From Herbaspirillum sp. 3R11 (GTDB lineage Bacteria; Pseudomonadota; Gammaproteobacteria; Burkholderiales; Burkholderiaceae_D), in assembly GCF_004563925.1 (NCBI RefSeq), contig NZ_SPNJ01000003.1, positions 124,001 to 188,000 of the forward strand: a DNA stretch of 64,000 nucleotides, in the 5' to 3' direction. The notes under the pieces were generated by a model. That model worked only from the letters and a program-made list of their open reading frames with translations. It was not told the origin of the DNA and made no database searches. Position numbers and translations under genes: made by a program. Shown in pieces: positions 8,962 to 17,077 of this stretch; position 1 is the stretch's first letter; every line of letters begins with the position of its first letter.

Positions 8962-9111
8962 GTTGCTTCCGTTTCCTGAACGTGAGGGGAATCGCGATTT
9001 TATCAGCCGCGGGATTTCCGTGTGGCCGCGATGACTGCTCGGCAGCCGCCCGCGACCCGTAGTGTAAAATTCCGGTCCGCCTCCGATTCGCCGGAGCGGT
9101 CCAGGGATGCC

Positions 9112-9999
9112 ATGACTATCACGATCAATAACGAACTTCTCCAATACATCGACCCGCTCACCGCCAACGAATACGCCGCCCTCGAACGCAGCCTGCTGGC
9201 CGAAGGTTGCCGCGATGCGCTGGTGCTGTGGGGCGACGTGCTGGTCGATGGCCACAACCGCTACGAAATCTGCCGCAAGTACGACATCGAATTCAAGACC
9301 GTGCAAAACACCGGCTTCAATTCGATCGATGACGTCATGCTGTGGATGATCGACAACCAGCTCGGCCGCCGCAGCGTGACCGACTTCCAGCGCGGCGTGC
9401 TGGCGCTGCGCAAGCGCGACATCATCTCCGCCCGCGTGCGCGCCGAAATGGATGCATCCATCGCCGCCAAGGCGGACGGCACGGCGCCGGAAGAAAGCAG
9501 CAACACACAGGCAGAAGAAACCGCGATCCCAAGCGCCTCCATCAAGACCCGCGAAGACATCGCCCGTGTCGCCGGCATCAGTTCCAACACCATCGGCCAG
9601 ATCGAGAAGATCCGCAAGACCGCCGCGCCGGAACTGGTCGAAGCAGTGCGCACGGGCGCCATCTCGATCAACGCCGCCGCTGCAGTGGCGTCGCTGCCGA
9701 GCGAAGAACAGATCACGGCCGTAGCCGGGGGCAAGAAGGAATTGCGCCAGGCCGCCAAGATGGTGCGCGAGAAGCAAGCCGCCAACCGTACGCCGCGCGC
9801 GGCTCCCGCAACTGAAACTGAAACTGCAGCGGCAAGCAGCGCCAACGACGGCGCCGCGCCGCCATGGTCGGTTGACGGCGACGATGCAGCTGCGTTGCGC
9901 GCCGAAATCGCCACCCTCAACGCGCGCGTCGCTGAGTTGACGGCCGAGAACCAGGCCCTGCAGGCGGAAATCGACGCACTGCGCGGCGTGACCGCCTGA
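9112..9999 (+). CDS. orphan ParB-like DNA-binding protein
   Basis: A 295-residue protein. Residues about 15-105 form a ParB/Srx-type domain with the motif VLVDGHNRYEIC. A helix-turn-helix region follows at about 150-200 (SIKTREDIARVAGISSNTIGQIEKI), and a heptad-rich C-terminus (LRAEIATLNARVAELTAENQALQAE) predicts a coiled coil for dimerisation. An Ala/Thr-rich linker separates them. No ParA ATPase and no plasmid or phage genes lie nearby, so a role in chromosome partition is doubtful; a regulatory role is as likely. ATG 9112 follows a CAGGGATG element. A TAAAAT -10-like box lies about 45 bases upstream. Confidence 0.75.
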   Translation: MTITINNELLQYIDPLTANEYAALERSLLAEGCRDALVLWGDVLVDGHNRYEICRKYDIEFKTVQNTGFNSIDDVMLWMIDNQLGRRSVTDFQRGVLALRKRDIISARVRAEMDASIAAKADGTAPEESSNTQAEETAIPSASIKTREDIARVAGISSNTIGQIEKIRKTAAPELVEAVRTGAISINAAAAVASLPSEEQITAVAGGKKELRQAAKMVREKQAANRTPRAAPATETETAAASSANDGAAPPWSVDGDDAAALRAEIATLNARVAELTAENQALQAEIDALRGVTA

Positions 10000-10030
10000 G
10001 CCCGCGATACCAGATAATCGATAACCGCCC

Positions 10031-10621
10031 TTGCCGGTCTATACCCTCACCGCCGCCGTCGAGATCGAACTCGAGATCCGCAAGAGCCGCTTCATCGGCA
10101 TCGTCATGCCGGTGGACAACCGCGATGCCGCACAACGGCAACTGGAACAACTGCGCATGCAACATCGCGCCGCCACCCACGTGTGCTGGGCGCTGATGGC
10201 CGGCGGCCAGTCCGGCATGTCGGATGACGGCGAACCGTCGGGCACGGCCGGACGGCCGATGCTGGAAGTGTTGCGCCACCACGAACTCGACGGCGTGCTG
10301 GCGGCGGTGGTGCGCTATTACGGCGGCATCAAGCTCGGCGCCGGCGGCCTGGTGCGCGCCTATACCGACGCCATCGCCACCGCGCTCAAACAAGCGCAGC
10401 GCGTCGAGCGCATCGTCTACGCCGAAGTGGAAATCGCCATCGCCTATGCCGATGAATCGCAGCTGCGCTATTGGCTGCAACAGAAGCAATACGCCCTGCT
10501 CAGCAGCCGCCACGACACGCTGGCGCGCCTGCATGTGCGCTTGCCGGCAGCGCAACTGCCTCAGCTTGCGGACAGCTTGCCGCGGCTTTCTTCAAACGCT
10601 GCGATCACGCAGATCATGTAA
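10031..10621 (+). CDS. yigZ: YigZ/IMPACT family protein
   Basis: A 196-residue protein of the UPF0029 family, related to eukaryotic IMPACT and proposed to act in translation or proteolysis control. The signature GEPSGTAGRPMLEVL is present near residues 73-87, followed by VVRYYGGIKLGAGGLVRAY (about 98-116), the most conserved stretch of the family. The C-terminal part matches the DUF1949 fold. The frame begins at TTG 10031 (reading PVYTLTAAVE), as no ATG precedes the conserved domain. The 3' end overlaps a convergent small gene by 61 bases. Biochemical function in bacteria is unsettled. Confidence 0.85.
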   Translation: MPVYTLTAAVEIELEIRKSRFIGIVMPVDNRDAAQRQLEQLRMQHRAATHVCWALMAGGQSGMSDDGEPSGTAGRPMLEVLRHHELDGVLAAVVRYYGGIKLGAGGLVRAYTDAIATALKQAQRVERIVYAEVEIAIAYADESQLRYWLQQKQYALLSSRHDTLARLHVRLPAAQLPQLADSLPRLSSNAAITQIM

Positions 10622-10719
10622 TCCATGCGGCGCCGGTTGGCGTCGCTGCAGGGACGTCCCCACAAGGCATCGAACTCGGCCACCACGAGGTGATATTCAA
10701 TCTCGCTGATGGGATCCAT
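10561..10719 (-). CDS. small hypothetical protein, 52 residues
   Basis: Unrecognised short acidic-amphipathic protein (begins MDPISEIEYHLVVAEFDALW, ends RGKLSAS). The internal RRRMDYMICVIAAFEES is helix-like. ATG 10719 is preceded by GAGGAG nine bases upstream, a credible ribosome binding site; a longer in-frame start at 10764 lacks one. Its last 61 bases overlap the end of yigZ on the opposite strand. The next gene on the same strand, an MFS transporter, ends 54 bases upstream of its start, so co-transcription is possible. Confidence 0.55.
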   Translation of the reverse strand: MDPISEIEYHLVVAEFDALWGRPCSDANRRRMDYMICVIAAFEESRGKLSAS

Positions 10720-10772
10720 GGCTGCGTGCTCCTCACAGGTTACGGTCGTCGCTGGCATGAGCATGTCCCCGC

Positions 10773-12191
10773 TTACCTGTCCCGCGCCACGCGGCGCGCC
10801 AGCACGATCGCCAGCGCCGGCGTCAGCGCGAAGCAGGCGAACAAGGCGTAAGCCGCATGCCGTGCGCCATCGATGCCGCCCGGTTCGGTCAGACCGGCTG
10901 CATTCACCGTGAGCCCGGCCAACGCCGCGCCGATCGCCATGGCATAGAGCTGCACCGTGGTGATGCCGGCAGAGGCCAGGTTCTCTTCACCGCGGCGCGC
11001 TGATTTCAACACCCGCGTCAGCAGGTGCGGCCAGCCCAATCCGATACCCAAGCCGACACCGCCGAGCGCCAGCGCCAGCCACAATCCTTCGGCTGCGACA
11101 TCGACGTCTCCGGGCAACAGCAACACCAGCGACAGCAGCGACAAGGTCATCACCAGCGGTCCGAAACGCACCATCCGATCGGCATCCTTGCCACTGCGCG
11201 CCGAACTGAGCAGCGACGCCAGGCTCCAGCCGCCGGCCATGGCGGCCGTCATGTAACCGGCCTGCAGCGGCGCGTAACCATGCAAGGTCTGCAGGAAGTA
11301 CGGCACGAAGATTTCGGTCATGCTGCCGATCATGAGCAGGCAGACGCAGGCGAATACCTTCCCCATTGCGGTACTCAATTGATAGGCGCCGGTCGGCAAC
11401 AAGGCCACGTCGGGACGCTGGTCAAGCCAGGCGACCAGCCCACCCGCCGCCAGTCCGGCCGCGACGCCGAGCAATTTTCCGGCGCTGTCCTCGACCTGTC
11501 CGGCCAACGCCACCAGCAGCACCGACAGCGCCAGCAAGGCAATCTTGAGCAGTGGAATGCGTACCGGACCAGAAGCCGCAGCGTCGCCCTGCACCGGCTT
11601 GCCGCCCAGCTGTCCGGCCACGATCACCGCCTGCAGCAGCGCCACCGGCAACAGGCACCAGAACGCCAGCCGCCAGGCGCCGCCGGCCGCGAACAATCCG
11701 CCGACTGCCGGTCCCAGCAAGGTCGCCACGCCCCACATGCCCGACTCCAGCGCCACCGCGCGCGACCACAGGCGCTGTTCGAACAGCACCGGGATCAGCG
11801 CATAGCCGAGCGCGGCCAGCAAACCGCCGCCGAGGCCTTGCACGCTGCGCCCGGCCAGCATCCACGGCATCGACAATGCCGTCGCGCACAGGACCGAGCC
11901 CAGCGTGAACACCGCCAGTCCCAGCAGATAGGCACGGCGCGGGCCGAGCTTGTCGAGCAGCTTGCTGGTCAGCGCCGAGCCGACGATGGAGGCGACCACG
12001 AACAGCGTGATGTTCCAGGCGTAGTACGCCAGGCCGCCGATGTCGCGCACCACCGACGGCAGGATGGTGGTGACGATGTGGACATTGATCGCGTGCAGCG
12101 CAACGCCGCCGGTCAGGGCGACCGAGCGCAGCAGATTGCGGCCGGTCAGCAATTCGCTCCAGGACGTGACGACAACGGTTTCAGACTTCAT
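10773..12191 (-). CDS. MFS drug/metabolite exporter
   Basis: A 472-residue inner membrane transporter with twelve to fourteen hydrophobic segments. The motif-A-like loop KLLDKLGPRRAYLLG lies between TM2 and TM3, and a motif-C-like glycine/proline segment (LLGPAVGGLFAAGGAW) lies in TM5, which suggests an antiporter of the drug:H+ type. ATG 12191 follows GAGGCC; an earlier in-frame start at 12206 is possible. It is divergent, 84 bases from a Cys-cluster HTH regulator, which probably controls it. Substrate unknown. Confidence 0.82.
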   Translation of the reverse strand: MKSETVVVTSWSELLTGRNLLRSVALTGGVALHAINVHIVTTILPSVVRDIGGLAYYAWNITLFVVASIVGSALTSKLLDKLGPRRAYLLGLAVFTLGSVLCATALSMPWMLAGRSVQGLGGGLLAALGYALIPVLFEQRLWSRAVALESGMWGVATLLGPAVGGLFAAGGAWRLAFWCLLPVALLQAVIVAGQLGGKPVQGDAAASGPVRIPLLKIALLALSVLLVALAGQVEDSAGKLLGVAAGLAAGGLVAWLDQRPDVALLPTGAYQLSTAMGKVFACVCLLMIGSMTEIFVPYFLQTLHGYAPLQAGYMTAAMAGGWSLASLLSSARSGKDADRMVRFGPLVMTLSLLSLVLLLPGDVDVAAEGLWLALALGGVGLGIGLGWPHLLTRVLKSARRGEENLASAGITTVQLYAMAIGAALAGLTVNAAGLTEPGGIDGARHAAYALFACFALTPALAIVLARRVARDR

Positions 12192-12232
12192 GACTGGCCT
12201 CGACATTCGGATGGATAACGCCTAATATGCAA

Positions 12233-12268
12233 GCGTTTGTTTGGATATTGTTTGAACGCATGTTAAAC
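12233..12268. promoter_or_regulatory. operator candidate between MFS exporter and HTH regulator
   Basis: The 84-base divergent region carries GCGTT and AACGC as an inverted repeat, two GTTTG direct repeats and GTTT/AAAC arms. One or more of these may be the operator of the adjacent regulator. Confidence 0.3.
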
Positions 12269-12275
12269 CCGCACC

Positions 12276-12980
12276 ATGAATTACACAAGTAAACACTTGG
12301 AAAATAAAATTACCATTAACCCCGACATGTCGACCGCCGAACGCATCCTGCTCCGGCTGAAGACGCGCGGCCCTGCCTCCACCGCGACGTTGGCGCAGGA
12401 ACTCGGGATGACGGCAGAAGCGGCGCGGTTGCAGGTGCAGAAGCTGCTGGCGGACGAATTGATCAGCGGCGTGCAGGAAGCCGCTGCCGGCGCCGGACGG
12501 CCGCGACAGAACTGGGAGTTGAGTGCAGCCGGCCACGCGCGCTTCCCCGATACGCATGCCTACCTGACGATCCAGTTGATCGGTTCGATCAGACAGCTGT
12601 TCGGCGAAGAAGGACTGGACCGCCTGATTTCCCAGCGTGAAGGCGAGATGCGCAAGGATTACCTGAAGGCCTGCAGCGGCCTCGCCGGCATTCCGAAAAA
12701 ACTCGACAAGCTGGCGTCCCTGCGCGCCGCCGAAGGCTACATGGCGCGCGTCGAGAAGGATGGCAAGGACTGGCTGCTGATCGAAGACCACTGCCCGATC
12801 TGTGCGGCGGCAAGCAGTTGCCAGGGATTTTGCCGCTCGGAGCTGCAGCTGTTCAGCGAAGTCCTTGGCGACATCGCCTCGGTGACGCGCGAAGAGCACC
12901 TGCTGGCCGGCGCGCGGCGTTGCGTCTATCGCGTCAGGAATGCCGAGGCAATGCATCGGCAATGCATCGACAATACATAA
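12276..12980 (+). CDS. HTH regulator with C-terminal cysteine cluster (SufR/COG2345-like)
   Basis: A 234-residue cytosolic regulator. The winged helix-turn-helix spans about residues 20-85 (ERILLRLKTRGPASTATLAQEL). The C-terminal part contains HCPICAAASSCQGFC (Cys173, 176, 182, 186) and a further Cys216. Such a set resembles the Fe-S or metal site of SufR-like regulators (COG2345), but the spacing differs from what I recall for cyanobacterial SufR, so the ligand is uncertain. Divergent from an MFS exporter, suggesting local control in response to redox, iron or metal. An internal ATG at 12327 is an alternative start; neither has a clear ribosome binding site. Confidence 0.78.
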   Translation: MNYTSKHLENKITINPDMSTAERILLRLKTRGPASTATLAQELGMTAEAARLQVQKLLADELISGVQEAAAGAGRPRQNWELSAAGHARFPDTHAYLTIQLIGSIRQLFGEEGLDRLISQREGEMRKDYLKACSGLAGIPKKLDKLASLRAAEGYMARVEKDGKDWLLIEDHCPICAAASSCQGFCRSELQLFSEVLGDIASVTREEHLLAGARRCVYRVRNAEAMHRQCIDNT

Positions 12981-13075
12981 GCGCGGCCCCCGCAAAGTTG
13001 TATAGGCAATGCTGACGGCTTCATGTCAGAATCGCTGTCGTGCAACATGAAAACCATCCACATAAGGAAGCTGCA

Positions 13076-13513
13076 ATGAAGACACCGATGAACGCATGCC
13101 TGCTGGCGCTGACCATGGCGTTGAGCGCCTGCGCAATCCAGCCGGCCGCCGAGCAAACAACCTCGACCGGACAAGTGCCGCCGGCGCGCGTTTATATCAA
13201 GAGCATGCTGTCGCCATCGTCGGGTACGGCCGAAGTGCAGTTCTCACGCGGCTCGTCTTTCTTGTTCGGGAACGCGCCGCTGGAGCTGGCGATCAATGAC
13301 GTGGTATTGGCGCAGATCCAGAAGGGAGAACGCCTCAGCATCTGGCTCAAGCCCGGGACCAGCTATGACTTCAGCATCAGGCCCGTACATTCGCTGAACA
13401 GCTCGACCTATCCGCAGACCAGAAAGATCAGCGTGGATCTGAAGAATCCCGGCACTTACAAGGTGGTCATCGGCGGCGACAAGGAAGGCGCGACCCTGCA
13501 ACTGGAAAAATGA
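13076..13513 (+). CDS. putative lipoprotein
   Basis: A 145-residue secreted protein of unknown role. The signal peptide MKTPMNACLLALTMALSAC ends in a lipobox (LSAC), so it is probably lipid-anchored. The mature part is beta-rich, with a repeated pattern of short strands (ERLSIWLKPGTSYDFSIRP, KVVIGGDKEGATLQLEK), reminiscent of small DUF2846-like or PEGA-like folds. ATG 13076 has AAGGAAG upstream; the frame also opens at 13040 without a site. It is monocistronic and followed by a strong terminator. Confidence 0.7.
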   Translation: MKTPMNACLLALTMALSACAIQPAAEQTTSTGQVPPARVYIKSMLSPSSGTAEVQFSRGSSFLFGNAPLELAINDVVLAQIQKGERLSIWLKPGTSYDFSIRPVHSLNSSTYPQTRKISVDLKNPGTYKVVIGGDKEGATLQLEK

Positions 13514-13555
13514 AGCAGGGACGTTCGTCCGGGCGGTTTTTCCGGCCCTCGGTAC

Positions 13556-13582
13556 AAAGCGCGGCAAAGCCCGCGCTTTTTT
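13556..13582 (+). terminator. Rho-independent terminator of the lipoprotein gene
   Basis: AAGCGCGG and CCGCGCTT form the stem with a short loop, followed by six T. It lies 43 bases after the stop codon. Confidence 0.85.
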
Positions 13583-13789
13583 AATGCCGGGCAGAAAATC
13601 GATGCCGTTCTGCAATGCCCGTGGCGCGCGCTTTTCGGGACGGATACGACATAAAGATTTCTTCAGAAAAACTATCCCGGCGAAATAACAACACTCTCTG
13701 AAAAATTATCAATCGGTCATCATTCTTCGCGCGCCGATGCGCTTCTTCAGCACTAAGATGTGGGGAAAAATCTACAACAAATTTCTCTC

Positions 13790-15190
13790 ATGGACGAAGA
13801 ACTCTATCTCATCAAAGACGCTGGCGTGAGTCCGCGCCAGATTCGCCTGGCGCGCGTCATCATCGGCATCCTGCTGCTGTCGGCGGCGGTCGCCACGCCG
13901 CTCGCAACAACCCCCTTGCTGCCGATCCCGGGCTACATGAGCGGCTTCGGCATCGCCATGGTCGTGGTCAACATCATCCTGGCCTCGCTGCTGTTCGCCA
14001 AAGGCCTGATCGAAAGCAAGGAGCGCACGATCAGGCTGGGCACGGCGTATTTTTTCGTGACGGTGATTTTCGTGCCGCTGATCGCGGCCTTCCCCGGCGG
14101 CCTCATGGAAGCTCCCATCATCGGCAGCACCAGCAGCGCAGTATGGCTATGGTGCGGCTGGCATACCGGTTTCGGCCTGCTCATCATCCGCTACGCAACG
14201 AATTCCGAAGAAACCGCGGGCACCGCGACGAGCGTGCGCAGATCCATCCTCACCACGATTGCCGTGGTGGCGTTGCTGACGCTGGCTGCCACGCAAGGAT
14301 TACCTTACCTGCCGCAAGTTCTCCGCAACGGCCGCGACTTCTTTGACAACTCAACCATGCTGATTCCGGGGCTGGTGTTCGGCGTCAACGTTATCGGCTT
14401 GCTCTGCGTAATGCGCATGCGCGAAGAAAAACCGGAACAGTTATGGCTCATGGTCGGCATGGTCGCCGCCTGTATCGACGTCTGGCTGACGCTGTATGGC
14501 GGCGCGCGTTTTTCGCTGGGCTGGTATTTCGCCAAGATGACCAGCCTGTTCACTTCGCTGGCGGTGCTGGTTTCGCAGTTGTACGGCATCACGCGGCTGT
14601 ACCACAGCATTGCCGGAGCCAACCAAATCCTCCTGACGCAAGCCAATCAGGACGGCCTGACCTCGCTGTCGAACCGGCGCTGCTTTGACCAGGTGCTGGA
14701 AATTGAATGGAATCGCGCCCGCCGCGACAAGCGTTCGCTGGCGCTGCTGATGATCGACGTCGACTATTTCAAAAAGTACAACGATTGCTACGGCCACCTG
14801 GCCGGGGATGATTGCCTGCGCCAGATCGCGCAGCAGTTGTTGCGCGTGATCAACCGGCCTGGCGACGTCGCGGCGCGTTACGGCGGTGAAGAATTCGTGG
14901 TCATTCTGCCCAACACGGATGCCGCCGGCGCCCGCCTGGTCGCGGAACGCCTGCTGCTTAACCTGACCGCCGCAAGCATTCCGCACGCCGACAACCAGCC
15001 GCTGTGCCACGTCACCCTCAGCATCGGCGTGTCGGCGATGGTGCCGGCCTCCGGCGGCAGTACGACTGCGCTGGCGCTGGCGGCCGACAAGGCCTTGTAC
15101 GAGGCCAAGGAAAGCGGCCGCAATCGGGTCTGCACGGCTCGCCAGGAATCATTTGCGCTGACGGCAACACCCGCTTTCCAGATGAGCTGA
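13790..15190 (+). CDS. diguanylate cyclase with MASE4-type membrane sensor
   Basis: A 466-residue membrane protein making cyclic di-GMP from GTP. Eight or so hydrophobic segments fill residues 20-285; the pattern (PLPIPGYMSGFG, VWLWCGWHTGFGLLIIRYA) resembles the MASE4 sensor. The GGDEF domain occupies about 300-450 with the active-site motif RYGGEEF and an intact inhibitory site RPGD five residues before it, so product feedback is expected. ATG 13790 is chosen; an in-frame GTG at 13760 adds ten residues that look non-conserved. Single gene. Signal sensed is unknown. Confidence 0.88.
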   Translation: MDEELYLIKDAGVSPRQIRLARVIIGILLLSAAVATPLATTPLLPIPGYMSGFGIAMVVVNIILASLLFAKGLIESKERTIRLGTAYFFVTVIFVPLIAAFPGGLMEAPIIGSTSSAVWLWCGWHTGFGLLIIRYATNSEETAGTATSVRRSILTTIAVVALLTLAATQGLPYLPQVLRNGRDFFDNSTMLIPGLVFGVNVIGLLCVMRMREEKPEQLWLMVGMVAACIDVWLTLYGGARFSLGWYFAKMTSLFTSLAVLVSQLYGITRLYHSIAGANQILLTQANQDGLTSLSNRRCFDQVLEIEWNRARRDKRSLALLMIDVDYFKKYNDCYGHLAGDDCLRQIAQQLLRVINRPGDVAARYGGEEFVVILPNTDAAGARLVAERLLLNLTAASIPHADNQPLCHVTLSIGVSAMVPASGGSTTALALAADKALYEAKESGRNRVCTARQESFALTATPAFQMS

Positions 15191-15312
15191 GGGGCGTCAG
15201 GGGTCAGATATTCAACAAACCGATAACTGGTATTGGGAATCGAAATTGGAAAAGGACGTCTGAAACACGCATACTGCAACGCAACATAAATCACTTTCTT
15301 GCGGAGCCCACC

Positions 15313-15393
15313 ATGCGTATCCTGATCGACATCCTGCCATACACCCTGCTGATCGCTGCAATGGTCGCCCGTTACTTTGCGTCGACCCGCTGA
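15313..15393 (+). CDS. tiny membrane peptide, 26 residues
   Basis: A single hydrophobic segment (MRILIDILPYTLLIAAMVAR) with a short basic tail. GGAG lies seven bases before the ATG, and a strong terminator follows 60 bases after the stop, so this looks like a complete small transcription unit. A TTGGAA...CATACT pair about 40-70 bases upstream may be its promoter. Too short to assign to a family; the reading depends on context. Confidence 0.5.
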   Translation: MRILIDILPYTLLIAAMVARYFASTR

Positions 15394-15451
15394 TCCATGG
15401 CGACAGGCCTGCCGCGAGTGATTGCAGGCCGGCCGGTAGTTCACAGAAGAC

Positions 15452-15479
15452 AAAAAAGGGCGGATATTTCCGCCCTTTT
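15452..15479 (+). terminator. Rho-independent terminator after the tiny membrane peptide
   Basis: AAAAGGGCGGA and TCCGCCCTTTT form an 11-base stem with a four-base loop, continuing into GCTTTTTCC. Confidence 0.9.
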
Positions 15480-15640
15480 GCTTTTTCCTCCTGCCGGAAA
15501 ATCTCTTTTCCGCATCTTTACAATTCCCCCCCGACTTTCAAGTAACCGTCCTTGCAGCCGTTATGGAGCTGGGTGACCGTGTCTGGTTGGCCTTACACTC
15601 CTCGCTTCATTTCGCTTCCATCCCTTTCGAAAGACTGCTC

Positions 15641-15772
15641 ATGCCGCGCATCATGACCCTCATCCTCGCGACAGCACTGGCGCTGGCAATCACCGGCTGT
15701 GCCTGTGTCCCTGGTTTCGTGGGTTTTGACAGTCGCTGCGGCTTCACCAATCTGCCCAGCGGGCAGCCCTGA
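15641..15772 (+). CDS. small lipoprotein, 43 residues
   Basis: Signal-like segment MTLILATALALAITGC ends in a lipobox (ITGC), and the mature part of about 25 residues has three further cysteines or near-cysteines (CACVP, SRCGFTN). The start at 15641 or 15653 is favoured over 15563 because it gives a clean signal peptide. No strong ribosome binding site. Could be a small outer-membrane lipoprotein; role unknown. Confidence 0.42.
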   Translation: MPRIMTLILATALALAITGCACVPGFVGFDSRCGFTNLPSGQP

Positions 15773-15867
15773 GAGCAATTTACACTTGCAAATCGGTGTT
15801 AAGTTTCCTGCCTTGAATGGCCCCCAGTGCAGCGCAACAAAAAGACCTGTGCCCCTCTTTCTCTATC

Positions 15868-16707
15868 TCACTGCAAATGCAATTCGAGCCATGCGATCAG
15901 GTCGTTGTGCGCGCGCAAACGGCGCTCTGAGGATTCGTTGAAAATCTCGTGGAACGCGTCATCGTAGCAATGCGCGGTCTTGTCGACTTGCGGCACATGC
16001 GCAAAGAACGCGCGGCTGCCGGAAGGATCGACGAAGGCGTCGTCGCCGGCGAACTGCAGCAGCAGCGGCGAGGTAAATGTGCCGGCATCGCGCTGCACGC
16101 ACGCCATCGCGTCCAGCATGAAATTGACGACGCGCGCCGCCACCTTGCCATGGTTGAGCGGATCGCCGAGGAAGTCGCGCACTACCGCTTCGTCATGTGA
16201 CAAACGCTGCGCCGGCAGGCTGGTCGGCACCGCAAAACCCGGCGCAATCCGGGTAGTCAGGGTCAGCAGGAATTTTTGAAAGGCCGACATCCGGATCGCC
16301 AGCGCCGGGGACGACAGCATCAGTCCGCGCACTTTCGACCAACCACCGGTGGCGAAGCGCGCCGCTATCAGACCGCCCATGCTGTGCCCGAACAAAAATG
16401 GCGTGGTCTGTGCGGCTGCGGCGAAATCGTCGAATACGATTTTGAGATCGGCAAGGAAATCGTCGCTCGCCTGCACGCTGCCGCGCGCACCTTCCGAGCG
16501 ACCATGGCCGCGATGATCGTGGATGCGCACCGAGAAACCGGCTTCATGGAAAATTCTCGCCAGTTGGCCGTAGCGACCGCCGTGCTCGCCCAGCCCATGC
16601 ACCAGCACAACGGCGCCGCGCGGCTGCGGACGGAGGTATTCACGATAGAAAAGTCGGACGCCGTCGGCGGCCTGGAGAAATCCTGTATTTTGATTATTGT
16701 CGGACAT
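15868..16707 (-). CDS. alpha/beta hydrolase, monoacylglycerol lipase-like
   Basis: A 279-residue hydrolase of the Hydrolase_4 / lysophospholipase group. VLVHGLGEHGGRYGQLA is the oxyanion-hole region, and GHSMGG carries the nucleophilic serine. Likely acid and base are the Asp of DDAFVDP and the His of FHEIFNE near the C-terminus. Such enzymes cleave monoacylglycerols or lysophospholipids. No signal peptide is seen. ATG 16707 is selected for the family N-terminus; AAGGAAA lies eleven bases upstream. Single gene. Confidence 0.85.
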   Translation of the reverse strand: MSDNNQNTGFLQAADGVRLFYREYLRPQPRGAVVLVHGLGEHGGRYGQLARIFHEAGFSVRIHDHRGHGRSEGARGSVQASDDFLADLKIVFDDFAAAAQTTPFLFGHSMGGLIAARFATGGWSKVRGLMLSSPALAIRMSAFQKFLLTLTTRIAPGFAVPTSLPAQRLSHDEAVVRDFLGDPLNHGKVAARVVNFMLDAMACVQRDAGTFTSPLLLQFAGDDAFVDPSGSRAFFAHVPQVDKTAHCYDDAFHEIFNESSERRLRAHNDLIAWLELHLQ

Positions 16708-17077
16708 GGCGCTGCGTTTCCTTGAATGGAAGATCTCGGACGTCTGCATATTGCCCTAAAAATCGACAATGCACAGCATCGCGTCCGCCTTGTGAAAACG
16801 GCGCATACGCAGCGAAGAAAAACGGGAGCACAACAAGAAGAGAAGCGCGCCGGACTGTCTGCCTGAAAAATCACACTGCAGCTAGCCCGGCGGCGGCGGA
16901 GCGTCGCATTCGGCGCTCCGGAGGAATTGGTGTTGGTATATTTTCTAACCGCCAACTCCGGTATCGAGACCAGATAATAAATTCGCCTCTGCGCGCCACC
17001 AATCGGACGATGCCGGATTGCCTTGTAGGACAAGCTCTCCTGTCGCGGAGACGCCGGCTCCTGCTGCTATTGCGCGC
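16708..17077. other. intergenic region without a supported gene
   Basis: The 370 bases between the lipase start and the HdeD-fusion stop hold a GGAGCG/CGCTCC hairpin near 16917 and several short open frames lacking ribosome binding sites. They also carry the lipase promoter region. I see no convincing gene. Confidence 0.5.

Noticed and set aside
8962-9777. Upstream extension of the LysE frame
   Set aside because: The extension is antisense to the ParB-like gene; the family N-terminus starts at 8961.
12949-12970. AATGCATCG direct repeat at the end of the HTH regulator gene
   Set aside because: Two short copies inside the coding end; too brief to treat as an element, though it may reflect slippage.
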